NCBI GenBank assembly: GCA_020632665.1
Contig: JACKFC010000007.1
Coordinates: 62,001-126,000 of the forward strand
Direction of reading: 5' to 3'
DNA length: 64,000 nucleotides
Source: Deltaproteobacteria bacterium
Lineage (GTDB): Bacteria > Myxococcota_A > UBA9042
Under the pieces are notes generated by a model. It was not told where the DNA came from and ran no database searches. It saw only the letters and a program-made list of their open reading frames with translations. Below are positions 1-8,457 of this stretch, in pieces (position 1 is the stretch's first letter; every line of letters starts with the position of its first letter). A program made the translations under genes and the position numbers.

Positions 1-849
1 CTCTTCGCCTCGCGCGACAAATTCGACTCCGGCACCGGCTGGCCGAGCTTCACCAAGCCGATCGAAGACGGGCGCGTGGTCGAGAAAGTCGACCGAAAAT
101 ACGGCATGGTCCGGCGCGAAGTGCGGAGCGCGGCGGGTGATTCGCACCTCGGACACGTCTTCGACGACGGGCCGCGTCCATCGCGCCAACGCTACTGCAT
201 CAACTCGGCGTCGCTGCGCTTCGTCCCGGTCGCCAAGATGCAGTCCGAGGGCTACGGCGACTGGCTCCCGGCCGCGACGGGCGCCGCACCGCCGGCGGCA
301 GACGCGACGGCGAACGCGTGCACCACGCCGGCCCCCGGCCAAGCCCCCGGCTGTGAGAGCAGCTTCGAGGAGGTGGTGATCGCGGGCGGCTGCTTCTGGG
401 GCATGGAAGAGTTGATCCGCGCCATCCCCGGCGTCATCGAGACCGAAGTGGGCTACGCCGGCGGCGCCGTCGCGAACCCGACCTACGACAAGGTCAAGCG
501 CGGCAATACGGGCCACGCAGAGTCGGTTCGGGTCGTCTTCGATCCCAAGGTGCTGCCGCTCCGCACGCTCTTGGTGGATGGGTTCTTCCGGATGCACGAC
601 CCGACGACCATGAACCGCCAAGGCAACGACGTCGGCAGCCAGTACCGCTCGGCGATCTTCGTTGCGGACGACACGCAACGCGCCGTCGCGAAGGAGGCGA
701 TCGCGGCGGCCCAGAAGTCAGGCCGCTGGAAGCGCCCGATCGTGACCGAGGTCGTCGACTTCAAGGGCTTCACCCGCGCAGAGGCCTACCACCAGGACTA
801 CCTGCAGCGGAACCCCGGCGGCTATACCTGCCACTTCCTGCGCGACTGA
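1..849 (+). CDS. msrBA: Bifunctional peptide methionine sulfoxide reductase MsrB-MsrA (5' truncated)
   Basis: The frame is open from the first base of the window, so the N-terminus is missing. The first ~85 residues are the end of an MsrB domain: GTGWPSF, then a GDSHLGHVF stretch, then RYCINS carrying the MsrB catalytic Cys. An Ala/Pro-rich linker containing two Cys follows, then a complete MsrA domain starting with the GGCFWGMEE motif (catalytic Cys) and ending in YHQDYL and a late Cys. MsrB reduces methionine-R-sulfoxide and MsrA the S form, so the fusion repairs both epimers; thioredoxin is the usual reductant. The MsrB-then-MsrA order is a known arrangement. The upstream zinc-site CxxC of MsrB, if present, lies outside the window. 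The stop overlaps the convergent surface-protein gene by 28 bp. Confidence 0.93.
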   Translation, partial: LFASRDKFDSGTGWPSFTKPIEDGRVVEKVDRKYGMVRREVRSAAGDSHLGHVFDDGPRPSRQRYCINSASLRFVPVAKMQSEGYGDWLPAATGAAPPAADATANACTTPAPGQAPGCESSFEEVVIAGGCFWGMEELIRAIPGVIETEVGYAGGAVANPTYDKVKRGNTGHAESVRVVFDPKVLPLRTLLVDGFFRMHDPTTMNRQGNDVGSQYRSAIFVADDTQRAVAKEAIAAAQKSGRWKRPIVTEVVDFKGFTRAEAYHQDYLQRNPGGYTCHFLRD

Positions 850-3800
850 ACGACCACGACGAAGCCGAGGAGCAGCAATACGAGCGCCGTGCCATGCGCG
901 CGCAGCGGGCCCGAACCAGCGGGGTTGGCGCTGCAGGCGAGGGCGCCCTCGGCGAGCGGCGGCGGCGCCTGCCACATGCCGAGCGTTCCGCCGACGGTCG
1001 AGAACGTGGCGCCGGCGGCGAGCAAGCGGTCGATATCCGAGCCGAGCCGGATGTGGTCGAGCTTGCCGTCGGTGCCCTGGCCACCGTACCGCAGGACGAT
1101 CCAGCCACCGTGTCGCCGTGCCTCTGCGACCCAAGCGTCGACCGTCTCGGCGGAGATGCCAGCATGGACGTCCCGCACGACGACGCGGAGGTAGTCGAAA
1201 GGCTCGAGGTTGAATCCCGTCTCCAGTGTGCGCAGGTAGCCCTCTGAACCGTCGACCAACTCGAGGGCGCCGCTGTCGATGGCGCCTCCCGGCGCGGCGA
1301 ATCCGTGCGCCGAGAGACCAGCCTCGGCGAAGCGGGCGTAGGCACGGAGCACCGATGCGCGCCAGCCCTCGCCCGAATCGTTGACCCAGCTGGCGACGTC
1401 GTCGCCATACGCACCGACTTCGAATCCGTCGACCTCGGCCTGGGTCAGCGTCGCCATCGGCGTCGCGGAAGCAGCTCCGAGCCGGTTCGAGGGGAGGTAG
1501 ACCGACCCGACGACGCCGCGTCCGCGCAGGACATCGAGCACAGCGGTCACGTCGCCGTCCGGCGCGTCGAGGGCGATGCTGACCCGTGCTGGCTGCGTGG
1601 CGTCGCCGTAGCTCGCCGCCTTGCCCAGCGTGACAGCGTCGAGATCGACGCGACCAGGCGTGCCGAGCGCGAACGCGACACGGATCGTGCGGACGTCGCC
1701 GCCGACGACGAAGGTCGAGCCAGCGTCGCGCCAGGGGTTCTGCGCCGCCAGCTCGGGGTCGGACAAGGGACGCACGCGCTGCAGACGTTGGAAGCGCGTG
1801 CCGCCCTGCGCCAGCTCTTCGATCACGAGCAGGCTCAGCGCCGCAGAGGCCCGACAGCGCAGTCGAAGTGCCCAGAGCTCGCCATCCGCGGCGACCGGCA
1901 TCGCGTCCGAGCGCCACGTCGCGTGACCGCCAGACGAGAGGCTCGTGACGTTCATCGTCGCGTAGCGCTTGCCTTCCGCGGCGCCGTCGTCGGCGATCGC
2001 GCCGGTGCCGGTGCCGGCCTCGAGGCTGAACGACCAGCCGGGAATCTTGCCTTCGTCGTGGCGCAACGCCGGAACCGCCGCCGCAGCCTCGAATCCTCCG
2101 TTGGCGAGCTCTGTGCCGGCCGCGCCATTCCAGGGCTGCGCCGGAACGGGCTCGATCTCCAAGCCGTAGTCGTCGGTTGCGAGCGTTCCGATGCCGGAGA
2201 GGGCGAAGGCGATCCGGACGTGGCTCGCGCCATCCGGCAAGGTGAACAGCCCTTCGGTCGTGGTCCACTCCGGCGCCGCCACGGGCTGCGCGACGAGGCG
2301 CCACGTCGATTGCTTGCCGACGAGCGCCTGCGCCAAGATTCGCCCCTTCACCGAGCTCTTGTAGCGGAGCCGAACGCGGTAGGTACCTCCGGCGGGGAGC
2401 GCGATCGCGTCAGAGAGCCAATAGGCGTCGCTGTCGCTGCCGAGCTTTTCGGCACCGCCGTGCACCTCCAGCGCCAGCGAGCGGCTGCCGTCGACGGCGT
2501 CGGACCACGTGAGCGTCGCCGCGACGTCGCCCCAGACGACCCGCGACCAGCCGAGCGGCGTATCGTCGACGCCGCCTGCGCCCTCGGCACCGGGGTTGGC
2601 GACCAAGTTCACCGCCGAAGCACTGGCCGGCTGCAGCAGCAACCCGGTCGCCAGCATGATCAACAGGACCATGGGAGTGGCGGAACGACGACGGCGCAGC
2701 AACGCCCATCCGGCAGCGACGATCAGCAGCAGCCACAGCGCCTGCGAGCCGCCCGGGCGCGACCCCGCCGTGCAGCCACTGGTGGCCTGATCGGCAGGAA
2801 GCACGCCCTTGGGCCCGGGGTCGAACTGCGTCAGATCCGTCTCGTTGCTGCCCTGATCGGTGGCGACCGGGGCGGCAGCTTCGATCAGCGAGACGGCATC
2901 GAGCTGCATCGCGCCGGAGGTCCGCATCGACGCGACGATCGCGAGCGCCTCTGCGTCCGCGCGAATCGCGACCGTGCCCGCGACCATCGCCCAGCTCGCG
3001 CCGAGGGTTGCCTGCGTGACCGGAGTCCAGCGGATGTCACCGTATTTGTCGCGACTCGCCAACCACAACTCGAGCGTCCCTGTCCCGCGCGCTGCGGCCT
3101 GAATACGGGCCCAGGTCGCCCGCGGCGTGATCACGAACATGCGGGAGGACCATTGCGCGCTGCCTGTCCCGCCGTCGGGGAAGGAGAGCCCGAGGCTGAC
3201 GCTGCGCTGGCCATCGAAACCTTCGTCTTGCCAAGAGAATGTCGCCTGCGCCGCCCCCCAAGAACTTCCTCCCCAGAAATACGGAAGCTGCGGATCGACC
3301 TTGCTCGCCCCTTCGAACGAGGCGTTGGGCACGATATTTGCCGCTCCGACCAGAGCAGCGGTCGGCGTCGGATCGACGCCGAGTTCGGCGGGCTCGACAG
3401 GAGCGGGCCCGGCATCGACCAGCGAGAATGCGTCGACGCTCAGCGAACCGTTCGTGTTGAGCGTATGGACGATCTCGAGGTGGGTTGCCCAGGGCGGCAG
3501 CTGCACCACCAACTCGCCGGTCGACCACCCGGCTGGGGACGCAGGCAGCGGGGCACTGGCGAACCAACCGGTGTTGGAGCCCTTTGCCCCGTCGCTCGCG
3601 TGAAGGCGGAGGAAGGTTTCCGTCGTACTCTGGTACCGATTCCTGATCAGGACGCGGGCCGGGCCCGAGACGACGATCGGGGCGCTACGCCAACCGGCGT
3701 CGCCTTCCGCGCCCCCGGCCTTGGCCGACACCGAGACATGGCCGGCACGGGCGCCGTCGAGCGCATCCAGCGCCCAAGTCGCGGAACCCTCGAGATCGCC

Positions 3801-5006
3801 CCAGATCACGGGGCTCCAGTCGGCGGGTCGGCCCGGATCCCACGGGTCGGCCAGCTCGAGGGAGGGATTCGCGACGATATTCTGCTCGCCGACGACGTGC
3901 ACGACCGGAGTTGGGGGCGCGCCTGCCTGCGAGAGGCTGCAGGCGTCGATGTCCGTGGTTCCCTGCCCACGTGCGACCAATCCGACCTGCACCTGGTTGG
4001 TGAAGGACGGCAGCTTGAATGTGCCGGAGAGAATCCGCCAATCGGTCCACTGCGGGCCCTCCGCTACCGAAATCCACTGCACCTTCGCGTCGCCGGAGGC
4101 GGCGGCTCGCACCAGCAACTCGAGCGGCGCGCCGCGGTACGAACAGGTGAGCCGGAGCGTCCCGCCAAGCTCGCTGAGGGGGATAGATGCGCTGGTCCAC
4201 TTCGCGTCGCCGTCACTCGGCAGTTTGGCTTGCAGCAATCGCACGAACCGGCTGCCGTCGACCGCTCCACCAGTCGAGATCCAGGCTCCAGAAGCAGAGG
4301 TCGCGTCGCCCCACTCGGAGTAGGTCCACCATGCGGGACGCTGCGGCTCGCCGATGGAGGCGTCCTCGAACGAGGGATTCGGTAGGATATTGGCTTCGAC
4401 CGGCGACACCGCTGGCAGCAGCGGATCCGGCTCGGGAGTCGTCGGGGCCGGAATTTTCGCTTCGATCGACCAGGCATCGGTCTCGAGCCATCCCGGCTGC
4501 GCCAAGGCGACGGCCACGCGCATCTTCGCTGCCCAGCTGGGCAGGGTGAAGTTGGCCGCGAAAGGCGACCAGCCGGCCGCGACCGGAGCAGGGCCGATGA
4601 AGAGCCACTGCGACTTGGCACCCTTGTCGTCGGTCAGGTGCGCGACGACGTTGGCGGCCGCATTGCTGCGGTAGCGCACGTGCAAGGAGAACGTCTCGCC
4701 TGCGTCGGCCGTCACGTCGGAGAAGGTGCTGATCCATCGGGCGTCGCCTTCGCCGGAGATCTTGCCGACAGCCACCCGCAAAGCGCGGGCACCGTCGAAC
4801 GCTCCGGCGGAAGTCCAGGTGTGCTCGAACGACGAGACGCCGCCCCAAGCCTCAGGCTGCCAGGCATCGGGGGTCTGCGGGTCGGCCGACGACGGTGCCT
4901 CTGCCGACGGATTCTGCACGGAGGGGATGGCCAGAGCGGACACAGCGCCGAAGAGCACCGCGCCGAGAAGGAGTGCGGCGGCCGAATAGACTCTGTTGAT
5001 ATGCAT
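822..5006 (-). CDS. Large multi-module surface protein, apparently two secreted proteins joined in frame
   Basis: 1,394 residues from ATG 5006, chosen because GAGG lies 6 bases upstream and a signal peptide follows (HINRVYSAAALLLGAVLF). Six jelly-roll-like modules each open with an NPSFE-type motif (near residues 33, 208, 378, 559, 802 and 965), resembling carbohydrate-binding CBM4/9 modules. At residues ~745-800 the chain has a Cys, a hydrophobic segment, RRRR, three residues, then Met (2672) and a second signal-like hydrophobic stretch ending PASASA. That is a MYXO-CTERM-like tail immediately followed by a second signal peptide with no stop. A NodB-like polysaccharide-deacetylase domain lies near 1140-1330, but its Asp/His metal motif is degenerate (ALDAPDG in place of TFDDG). 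The C-terminus is again Cys, hydrophobic segment, basic residues. Function is probably carbohydrate binding at the cell surface; the substrate is unknown. Confidence 0.85.
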   Translation of the reverse strand: MHINRVYSAAALLLGAVLFGAVSALAIPSVQNPSAEAPSSADPQTPDAWQPEAWGGVSSFEHTWTSAGAFDGARALRVAVGKISGEGDARWISTFSDVTADAGETFSLHVRYRSNAAANVVAHLTDDKGAKSQWLFIGPAPVAAGWSPFAANFTLPSWAAKMRVAVALAQPGWLETDAWSIEAKIPAPTTPEPDPLLPAVSPVEANILPNPSFEDASIGEPQRPAWWTYSEWGDATSASGAWISTGGAVDGSRFVRLLQAKLPSDGDAKWTSASIPLSELGGTLRLTCSYRGAPLELLVRAAASGDAKVQWISVAEGPQWTDWRILSGTFKLPSFTNQVQVGLVARGQGTTDIDACSLSQAGAPPTPVVHVVGEQNIVANPSLELADPWDPGRPADWSPVIWGDLEGSATWALDALDGARAGHVSVSAKAGGAEGDAGWRSAPIVVSGPARVLIRNRYQSTTETFLRLHASDGAKGSNTGWFASAPLPASPAGWSTGELVVQLPPWATHLEIVHTLNTNGSLSVDAFSLVDAGPAPVEPAELGVDPTPTAALVGAANIVPNASFEGASKVDPQLPYFWGGSSWGAAQATFSWQDEGFDGQRSVSLGLSFPDGGTGSAQWSSRMFVITPRATWARIQAAARGTGTLELWLASRDKYGDIRWTPVTQATLGASWAMVAGTVAIRADAEALAIVASMRTSGAMQLDAVSLIEAAAPVATDQGSNETDLTQFDPGPKGVLPADQATSGCTAGSRPGGSQALWLLLIVAAGWALLRRRRSATPMVLLIMLATGLLLQPASASAVNLVANPGAEGAGGVDDTPLGWSRVVWGDVAATLTWSDAVDGSRSLALEVHGGAEKLGSDSDAYWLSDAIALPAGGTYRVRLRYKSSVKGRILAQALVGKQSTWRLVAQPVAAPEWTTTEGLFTLPDGASHVRIAFALSGIGTLATDDYGLEIEPVPAQPWNGAAGTELANGGFEAAAAVPALRHDEGKIPGWSFSLEAGTGTGAIADDGAAEGKRYATMNVTSLSSGGHATWRSDAMPVAADGELWALRLRCRASAALSLLVIEELAQGGTRFQRLQRVRPLSDPELAAQNPWRDAGSTFVVGGDVRTIRVAFALGTPGRVDLDAVTLGKAASYGDATQPARVSIALDAPDGDVTAVLDVLRGRGVVGSVYLPSNRLGAASATPMATLTQAEVDGFEVGAYGDDVASWVNDSGEGWRASVLRAYARFAEAGLSAHGFAAPGGAIDSGALELVDGSEGYLRTLETGFNLEPFDYLRVVVRDVHAGISAETVDAWVAEARRHGGWIVLRYGGQGTDGKLDHIRLGSDIDRLLAAGATFSTVGGTLGMWQAPPPLAEGALACSANPAGSGPLRAHGTALVLLLLGFVVVVQSRRKWQV
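2650..2790 (-). other. Junction: internal C-terminal sorting-type tail fused to a second signal peptide
   Basis: On the minus strand this stretch encodes TSGC, a hydrophobic helix (WLLLIVAAGWALL), an Arg cluster, SATP, then Met at 2672 and a second hydrophobic helix. Read as separate proteins it is the end of one surface protein and the start of the next. Read as one chain it is a two-helix membrane hairpin with the Arg cluster in the cytoplasm and both halves outside, which obeys the positive-inside rule. No Shine-Dalgarno precedes the internal ATG, so independent initiation is not strongly supported. Confidence 0.6.
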
Positions 5007-5075
5007 CGTGGACCTCGAGGGACAGGCGACCAAGCGCCCCCATCGTGGCGGAAAACGTTCGTCTCGGCCAGCACG

Positions 5076-6017
5076 TCATCGCTTGTGGGCCATCGGCAGC
5101 AGGTGTCGCGATGTTCGAACATCGGCGTAGGGCCAGGGCCGACCACCATCCGTGTTCGGCGCGGCGCGGGCGCCCTCGGACGCCTGTCGCCACGCCGAGA
5201 GCCGCTTGTGCCGCTCACGCAGCATCTCCGCTCGCAGCGCCGGGTCGAGCGTGAGGATCGAGGGGGCAGGTCTTCGTGGCCGCGAACGCGTGCGCGAGAA
5301 GGGATCGACGCACAGGAGCGAGGCGCGCTCGGGCAACGGCAGCTCTTCCGTCTTCCGCCGCTCCCCTTCGGCGCGTTCGATGTCTTCCACTTGGTCACGC
5401 ACGAGCCGGCGCCAATACGCGGCCGGTTTGTTCTTCCATGCCGGAAGGACGTACAGGGGCACCTCGTAACGCGTCTGATAGCGCTTCGGATCGGGCGGCG
5501 TCTTGTTGCGCTTGGCCCACCCCAGGCGGGTGTAGTCGGTCCAGGTTCCTGCGAGCTTGGTGCCGTCGCGGAGCCATCGCACCGACCGCGCTCCCGGCCA
5601 GTCGGTGATCTTGCCGACGAGCGCTTCTTTGACGCCGTGCGCCATGATGTACCGCAGCCGCCATCGCTGCGAGGCGAGGTCTTCCGTGACCGGAATCGAG
5701 TCGAACCGTCGCTGCCAGAAGGCGCCAACGCGATCGCGTAGCTTATTGACTCTGCGTGCGATTTCGCCGTTGACGAACTTCAGGAGCCGGCTGAGGGTCG
5801 CAGAGTCCGGGACGCTGACCAAGGCGTGGTAGTGGTTCGACATGAACACGAACGCGTGGAGCGTCGCCGTCGGTACGTGTTCGGTCAGGCCGCGGCCGAG
5901 GACGCCCAAGACGACGTCGTTGACTTCTGCGGAAGGCGCCAGGAGCATCGCTTCGCCTGTGACGCGGGTCGAGATTTCGTAGAGCCCTCCGGGGAGGATG
6001 GACCTTGGTGTTCGCAT
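5076..6017 (-). CDS. REP-associated tyrosine transposase (RAYT), Y1_Tnp/HUH family
   Basis: 313 residues. The HUH motif is seen as NHYHALV (His62, His64), preceded by the typical VFMS strand. The segment FWQRRFDSIPV followed by RYIMAHGVKEALV matches the long RAYT subgroup common in Myxococcota, which carries a ~130-residue basic C-terminal extension. Family members nick single-stranded DNA at REP hairpins and form a 5'-phosphotyrosine. The start at 6017 has AAGGAG about 8 bases upstream. A cluster of 25-bp palindromes begins 116 bp upstream of the start, the expected RAYT arrangement. Odd: as I recall the subgroup, the position after WxRR is usually Tyr, while here it is Phe105; whether that is the nucleophile position is uncertain. 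No terminal repeats or second transposase gene are seen, so this is a domesticated-type single gene rather than an IS. Confidence 0.88.
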   Translation of the reverse strand: MRTPRSILPGGLYEISTRVTGEAMLLAPSAEVNDVVLGVLGRGLTEHVPTATLHAFVFMSNHYHALVSVPDSATLSRLLKFVNGEIARRVNKLRDRVGAFWQRRFDSIPVTEDLASQRWRLRYIMAHGVKEALVGKITDWPGARSVRWLRDGTKLAGTWTDYTRLGWAKRNKTPPDPKRYQTRYEVPLYVLPAWKNKPAAYWRRLVRDQVEDIERAEGERRKTEELPLPERASLLCVDPFSRTRSRPRRPAPSILTLDPALRAEMLRERHKRLSAWRQASEGARAAPNTDGGRPWPYADVRTSRHLLPMAHKR

Positions 6018-6132
6018 CGTCGCCTTCTCCTTGCTTTGCGCTTGGCTGATTCACGCGGTCGCTCGTAGTCGCGAGTCGGCCTCTATTCATGTTCCGGTTC
6101 TCGGGAATTTTTCGTCGGACCGAGGCGGGCCT

Positions 6133-6157
6133 CGCACGGGTGTCTGGCACCTGTGCG
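6133..6157 (+). repeat. REP-like 25-bp palindrome, copy 1
   Basis: Arm CGCACGGGTGTC, centre T, second arm GGCACCTGTGCG. Orientation is set by the arm carrying GGG rather than AGG. It forms an inverted pair with copy 2, one base away. Confidence 0.85.
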
Positions 6158-6158
6158 G

Positions 6159-6183
6159 CGCACAGGTACCAGACACCCGTGCG
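6159..6183 (-). repeat. REP-like 25-bp palindrome, copy 2
   Basis: Arm CGCACAGGTACC, centre A, second arm GACACCCGTGCG; opposite orientation to copy 1. Copies 1 and 2 together can form a long cruciform. Confidence 0.85.
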
Positions 6184-6222
6184 AGGCACCCGTGCGAGAC
6201 ACCCGTGCGGGACACCCGTGTG
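6184..6222 (-). repeat. Three tandem 13-bp REP half-units
   Basis: Three direct 13-base units (6184-6196, 6197-6209, 6210-6222), consensus RGRCACCCGTGYG. Each equals the centre base plus one arm of the palindrome. They continue directly from copy 2, as if half-sites had been reiterated by slippage or repeated single-strand transfer. I did not find isolated half-units elsewhere in the window. Confidence 0.8.
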
Positions 6223-6318
6223 AATGGTCTCGCTCACCGCCCACGCATGTGGACGAGATCCCAACCGCTCTGCAGGATACGAACGACGGCTCCCACCGTG
6301 GCGCCGCAGGGAGAGCGC

Positions 6319-7191
6319 GTGAAGCAAGAGGAGCAACGAGCAACGATCCTCGGCTCGGACGCCGCGTGGCCACCGTGGCGACGGCGCCTACACGAAGTCA
6401 TCTTCGAAGCAGACACCAAAGCAGGACTGATTTTCGACGCCGGCCTCCTGCTCGCGATCGTCGCCTCGATGCTGGTCGTCATGCTGGCGAGCATCGAACG
6501 CTTCAACACGGAATACCGCTCCGCACTCGACACCGCGGAGTGGTTCTTCACCGGCCTGTTCACGGTCGAATACGTGCTGCGCCTGGCCTCGGTGCGCCGG
6601 CCGTGGCGCTACGCGACGAGCTTCTTCGGCGTGATCGACCTGCTCTCGATCCTACCGACATGGCTCGGGCTTTTCCTGCACGGTGCGCAATCGCTGATGG
6701 TCGTGCGCACACTGCGACTGCTCCGCGCGTTCCGCGTGTTCAAGATGGCCAACTACCTGGTCGAGGGACACGTGCTCATGGTCGCGCTCGCCAAGAGCCG
6801 GACCAAAATCCTCGTCTTCCTCACGGCGGTGCTCTGCGCCGTGGTCATTGCAGGCGCGCTGATGTACGTCATCGAGGGGCCGGAGAACGGCTTCACCAGC
6901 ATCCCGGTCTCGATGTATTGGGCCATCGTGACGATCACGACGGTCGGCTACGGCGACATCTCGCCCCACACCCCGTTGGGACAGGCCATCGCGGCGCTGA
7001 TGATGGTCTTGGGCTATGGCGTGATCGCGGTTCCGACCGGAATCGTGTCGGCCGAGCTCGCCGAGGCAGGTCGCGCAGAGTCCGCCGCCCATGCGCCGGT
7101 CAACAGCCAGCACTGCCCTGACTGTGGACTCGACCGCCACGACAGCGACGCCAGGTTCTGCCGACGTTGTGGCCACTCGCTCCACACCTGA
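6319..7191 (+). CDS. Voltage-gated potassium channel with C-terminal zinc ribbon
   Basis: 290 residues from GTG 6319, chosen because AGGGAG lies 5 bases upstream and the upstream in-frame sequence is only translated palindromes. A six-helix Kv-type channel is visible: S1 (LLLAIVASMLVVML), S2 with a Glu, S3, an S4 with regularly spaced Arg (RTLRLLRAFRVFK, about residues 127-140), S5, a pore helix with selectivity filter TTVGYGD (207-213), and S6. The filter makes it K+-selective in the inner membrane. The short C-terminal tail carries CPDCG...CRRCG (about 265-285), a rubredoxin-type zinc ribbon instead of the RCK/TrkA domain common in bacterial channels. It may sense redox state or metal, which is inference. 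Confidence 0.93.
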   Translation: MKQEEQRATILGSDAAWPPWRRRLHEVIFEADTKAGLIFDAGLLLAIVASMLVVMLASIERFNTEYRSALDTAEWFFTGLFTVEYVLRLASVRRPWRYATSFFGVIDLLSILPTWLGLFLHGAQSLMVVRTLRLLRAFRVFKMANYLVEGHVLMVALAKSRTKILVFLTAVLCAVVIAGALMYVIEGPENGFTSIPVSMYWAIVTITTVGYGDISPHTPLGQAIAALMMVLGYGVIAVPTGIVSAELAEAGRAESAAHAPVNSQHCPDCGLDRHDSDARFCRRCGHSLHT

Positions 7192-7272
7192 GCCCGGCCC
7201 GCGGCGTTGCGCGCCACGGCGGCATGCGCCACGATCCCGACCCTCACGTCGTTCGCCCCACCAGGAGTCGCC

Positions 7273-8436
7273 ATGTTCCCGAACCGGATGCGCAACTACC
7301 CCCAGTTCACCGAAGAGCACGACGCGCTGCGTCGCACCGTGCGCGAATGGGCGAAGACAGAGCTCCATCCGCACGGCGAGCAATGGGAGGCAGCCCGTCT
7401 CTTTCCGCGCGAGGTCTTCGACCGCGCCGCCGAGCTCGGCCTCCTCGGCATCCGCGTACCGGAGGAGTACGGCGGGCTCGGTCTCGATTGGTGGTACACC
7501 GTCTGCTACGCCGAAGAGATGGTGCACTGCGGCCTCGCCGGCCTGACGATGGCGATGCTGGTGCAGTCCGATATGGCGACCCCGGTGATCGGTGAGATCG
7601 GCACCGACTACCACAAGCGGAACTTCTGGGCACCGGCGGTGCGAGGTGAGGCAATCGCGGCGCTCGGCGTCTCCGAACCCGACGCTGGCAGCGACGTCGC
7701 AAGTATCCGAACGACCGCGATCCGCGACGGCGACGACTTCGTCATCAACGGCGCCAAGACCTACATCACCAACGCGACCCGCGCCGACTTCATCACCCTC
7801 GCGGTGCGGACCGGCGGCAAGGGCTACGGCGGCATCTCGTTGGTGCTCTTCCCAACCGATACCAAGGGCTTCCGCGTCACCAAGAAGCTCGAGAAGTTGG
7901 GCAACCACTGCTCGGACACCGCCGAGATCGCCTTCGAGGACTGCCGCATCCCGACGCGCAACCTCCTCGGCATCGAGAATATGGGCTTTGCCTACATCAT
8001 GCAGAACTTCCAGGGCGAGCGTCTGGTCGGTGCGATCACCGCGCTCGCCGGTGCGCAGCGCGCGCTGGACTCGACGGTCCAATATTGCACCGACCGCAAC
8101 GCCTTCGGCCGCCCACTGACCGGCTTCCAGACGGTACGACACGAGCTGGTGACGCTCGAGTCCGAAATCGAGGCTGCGCGGCAGCTCTGCTATCGTGCCG
8201 TGCAGCTGGTCATCGACGGCGACGACATGGCGATCCGCGAGATCACCATGGCCAAGCTCATCGCCGGCGAGCTCGCCTGCAAGGTCGCGGACCGCTGCCT
8301 GCAGCTGCACGGCGGCATGGGGTACATGGCCGAGACGGAGATCTCCCGCATCTGGCGGGACGCGCGGCTGATTACCATCGGCGGTGGAACGTCCGAGATC
8401 ATGAAGGAAATCTTGAGCAAGCTCGGCGGCTTCTAA
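7273..8436 (+). CDS. Acyl-CoA dehydrogenase (LCAD/isovaleryl-type)
   Basis: 387 residues from ATG 7273, with AGGAG 5 bases upstream; full family length. The FAD-dependent enzyme introduces the alpha-beta double bond in acyl-CoA and passes electrons to ETF. The flavin/substrate region (VSEPDAGSDVAS), the middle beta domain and the C-terminal helical domain (FGRPLTGFQTVRHELV, LQLHGGMGYM) are all present. The late motif is IGGGTSEIM, lacking the Glu used by short- and medium-chain enzymes. Glu249 in GERLVG matches the catalytic base of long-chain and isovaleryl-CoA dehydrogenases. With carboxylase genes at 12-15.7 kb an isovaleryl-CoA role is possible, but the genes are not contiguous and the substrate cannot be fixed from sequence. 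Confidence 0.93.
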   Translation: MFPNRMRNYPQFTEEHDALRRTVREWAKTELHPHGEQWEAARLFPREVFDRAAELGLLGIRVPEEYGGLGLDWWYTVCYAEEMVHCGLAGLTMAMLVQSDMATPVIGEIGTDYHKRNFWAPAVRGEAIAALGVSEPDAGSDVASIRTTAIRDGDDFVINGAKTYITNATRADFITLAVRTGGKGYGGISLVLFPTDTKGFRVTKKLEKLGNHCSDTAEIAFEDCRIPTRNLLGIENMGFAYIMQNFQGERLVGAITALAGAQRALDSTVQYCTDRNAFGRPLTGFQTVRHELVTLESEIEAARQLCYRAVQLVIDGDDMAIREITMAKLIAGELACKVADRCLQLHGGMGYMAETEISRIWRDARLITIGGGTSEIMKEILSKLGGF

Positions 8437-8457
8437 GCAGAACGTCGCGCGCAGTCG

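Larger units (their letters stand above)
6018..6318. other. Intergenic region between RAYT and the K+ channel, holding the main palindrome cluster
   Basis: 301 bp between divergent genes. It contains the RAYT ribosome-binding site (next to 6018), two 25-bp palindromes in inverted orientation, three 13-bp tandem half-units (6184-6222) and the channel's ribosome-binding site (6308-6313). Open frames that run through it on either strand carry no recognisable protein and were not called as genes. Confidence 0.7.

Noticed and set aside
1305..4385. A 1,026-codon open frame on the plus strand
   Set aside because: It lies wholly opposite the surface-protein gene, is Arg/Gly-rich without motifs, and reflects high G+C codon bias on the true strand.
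6184..6222. Short tandem repeats that might suggest a CRISPR-like array
   Set aside because: The 13-bp units have no spacers and equal half of the palindrome; no cas genes.
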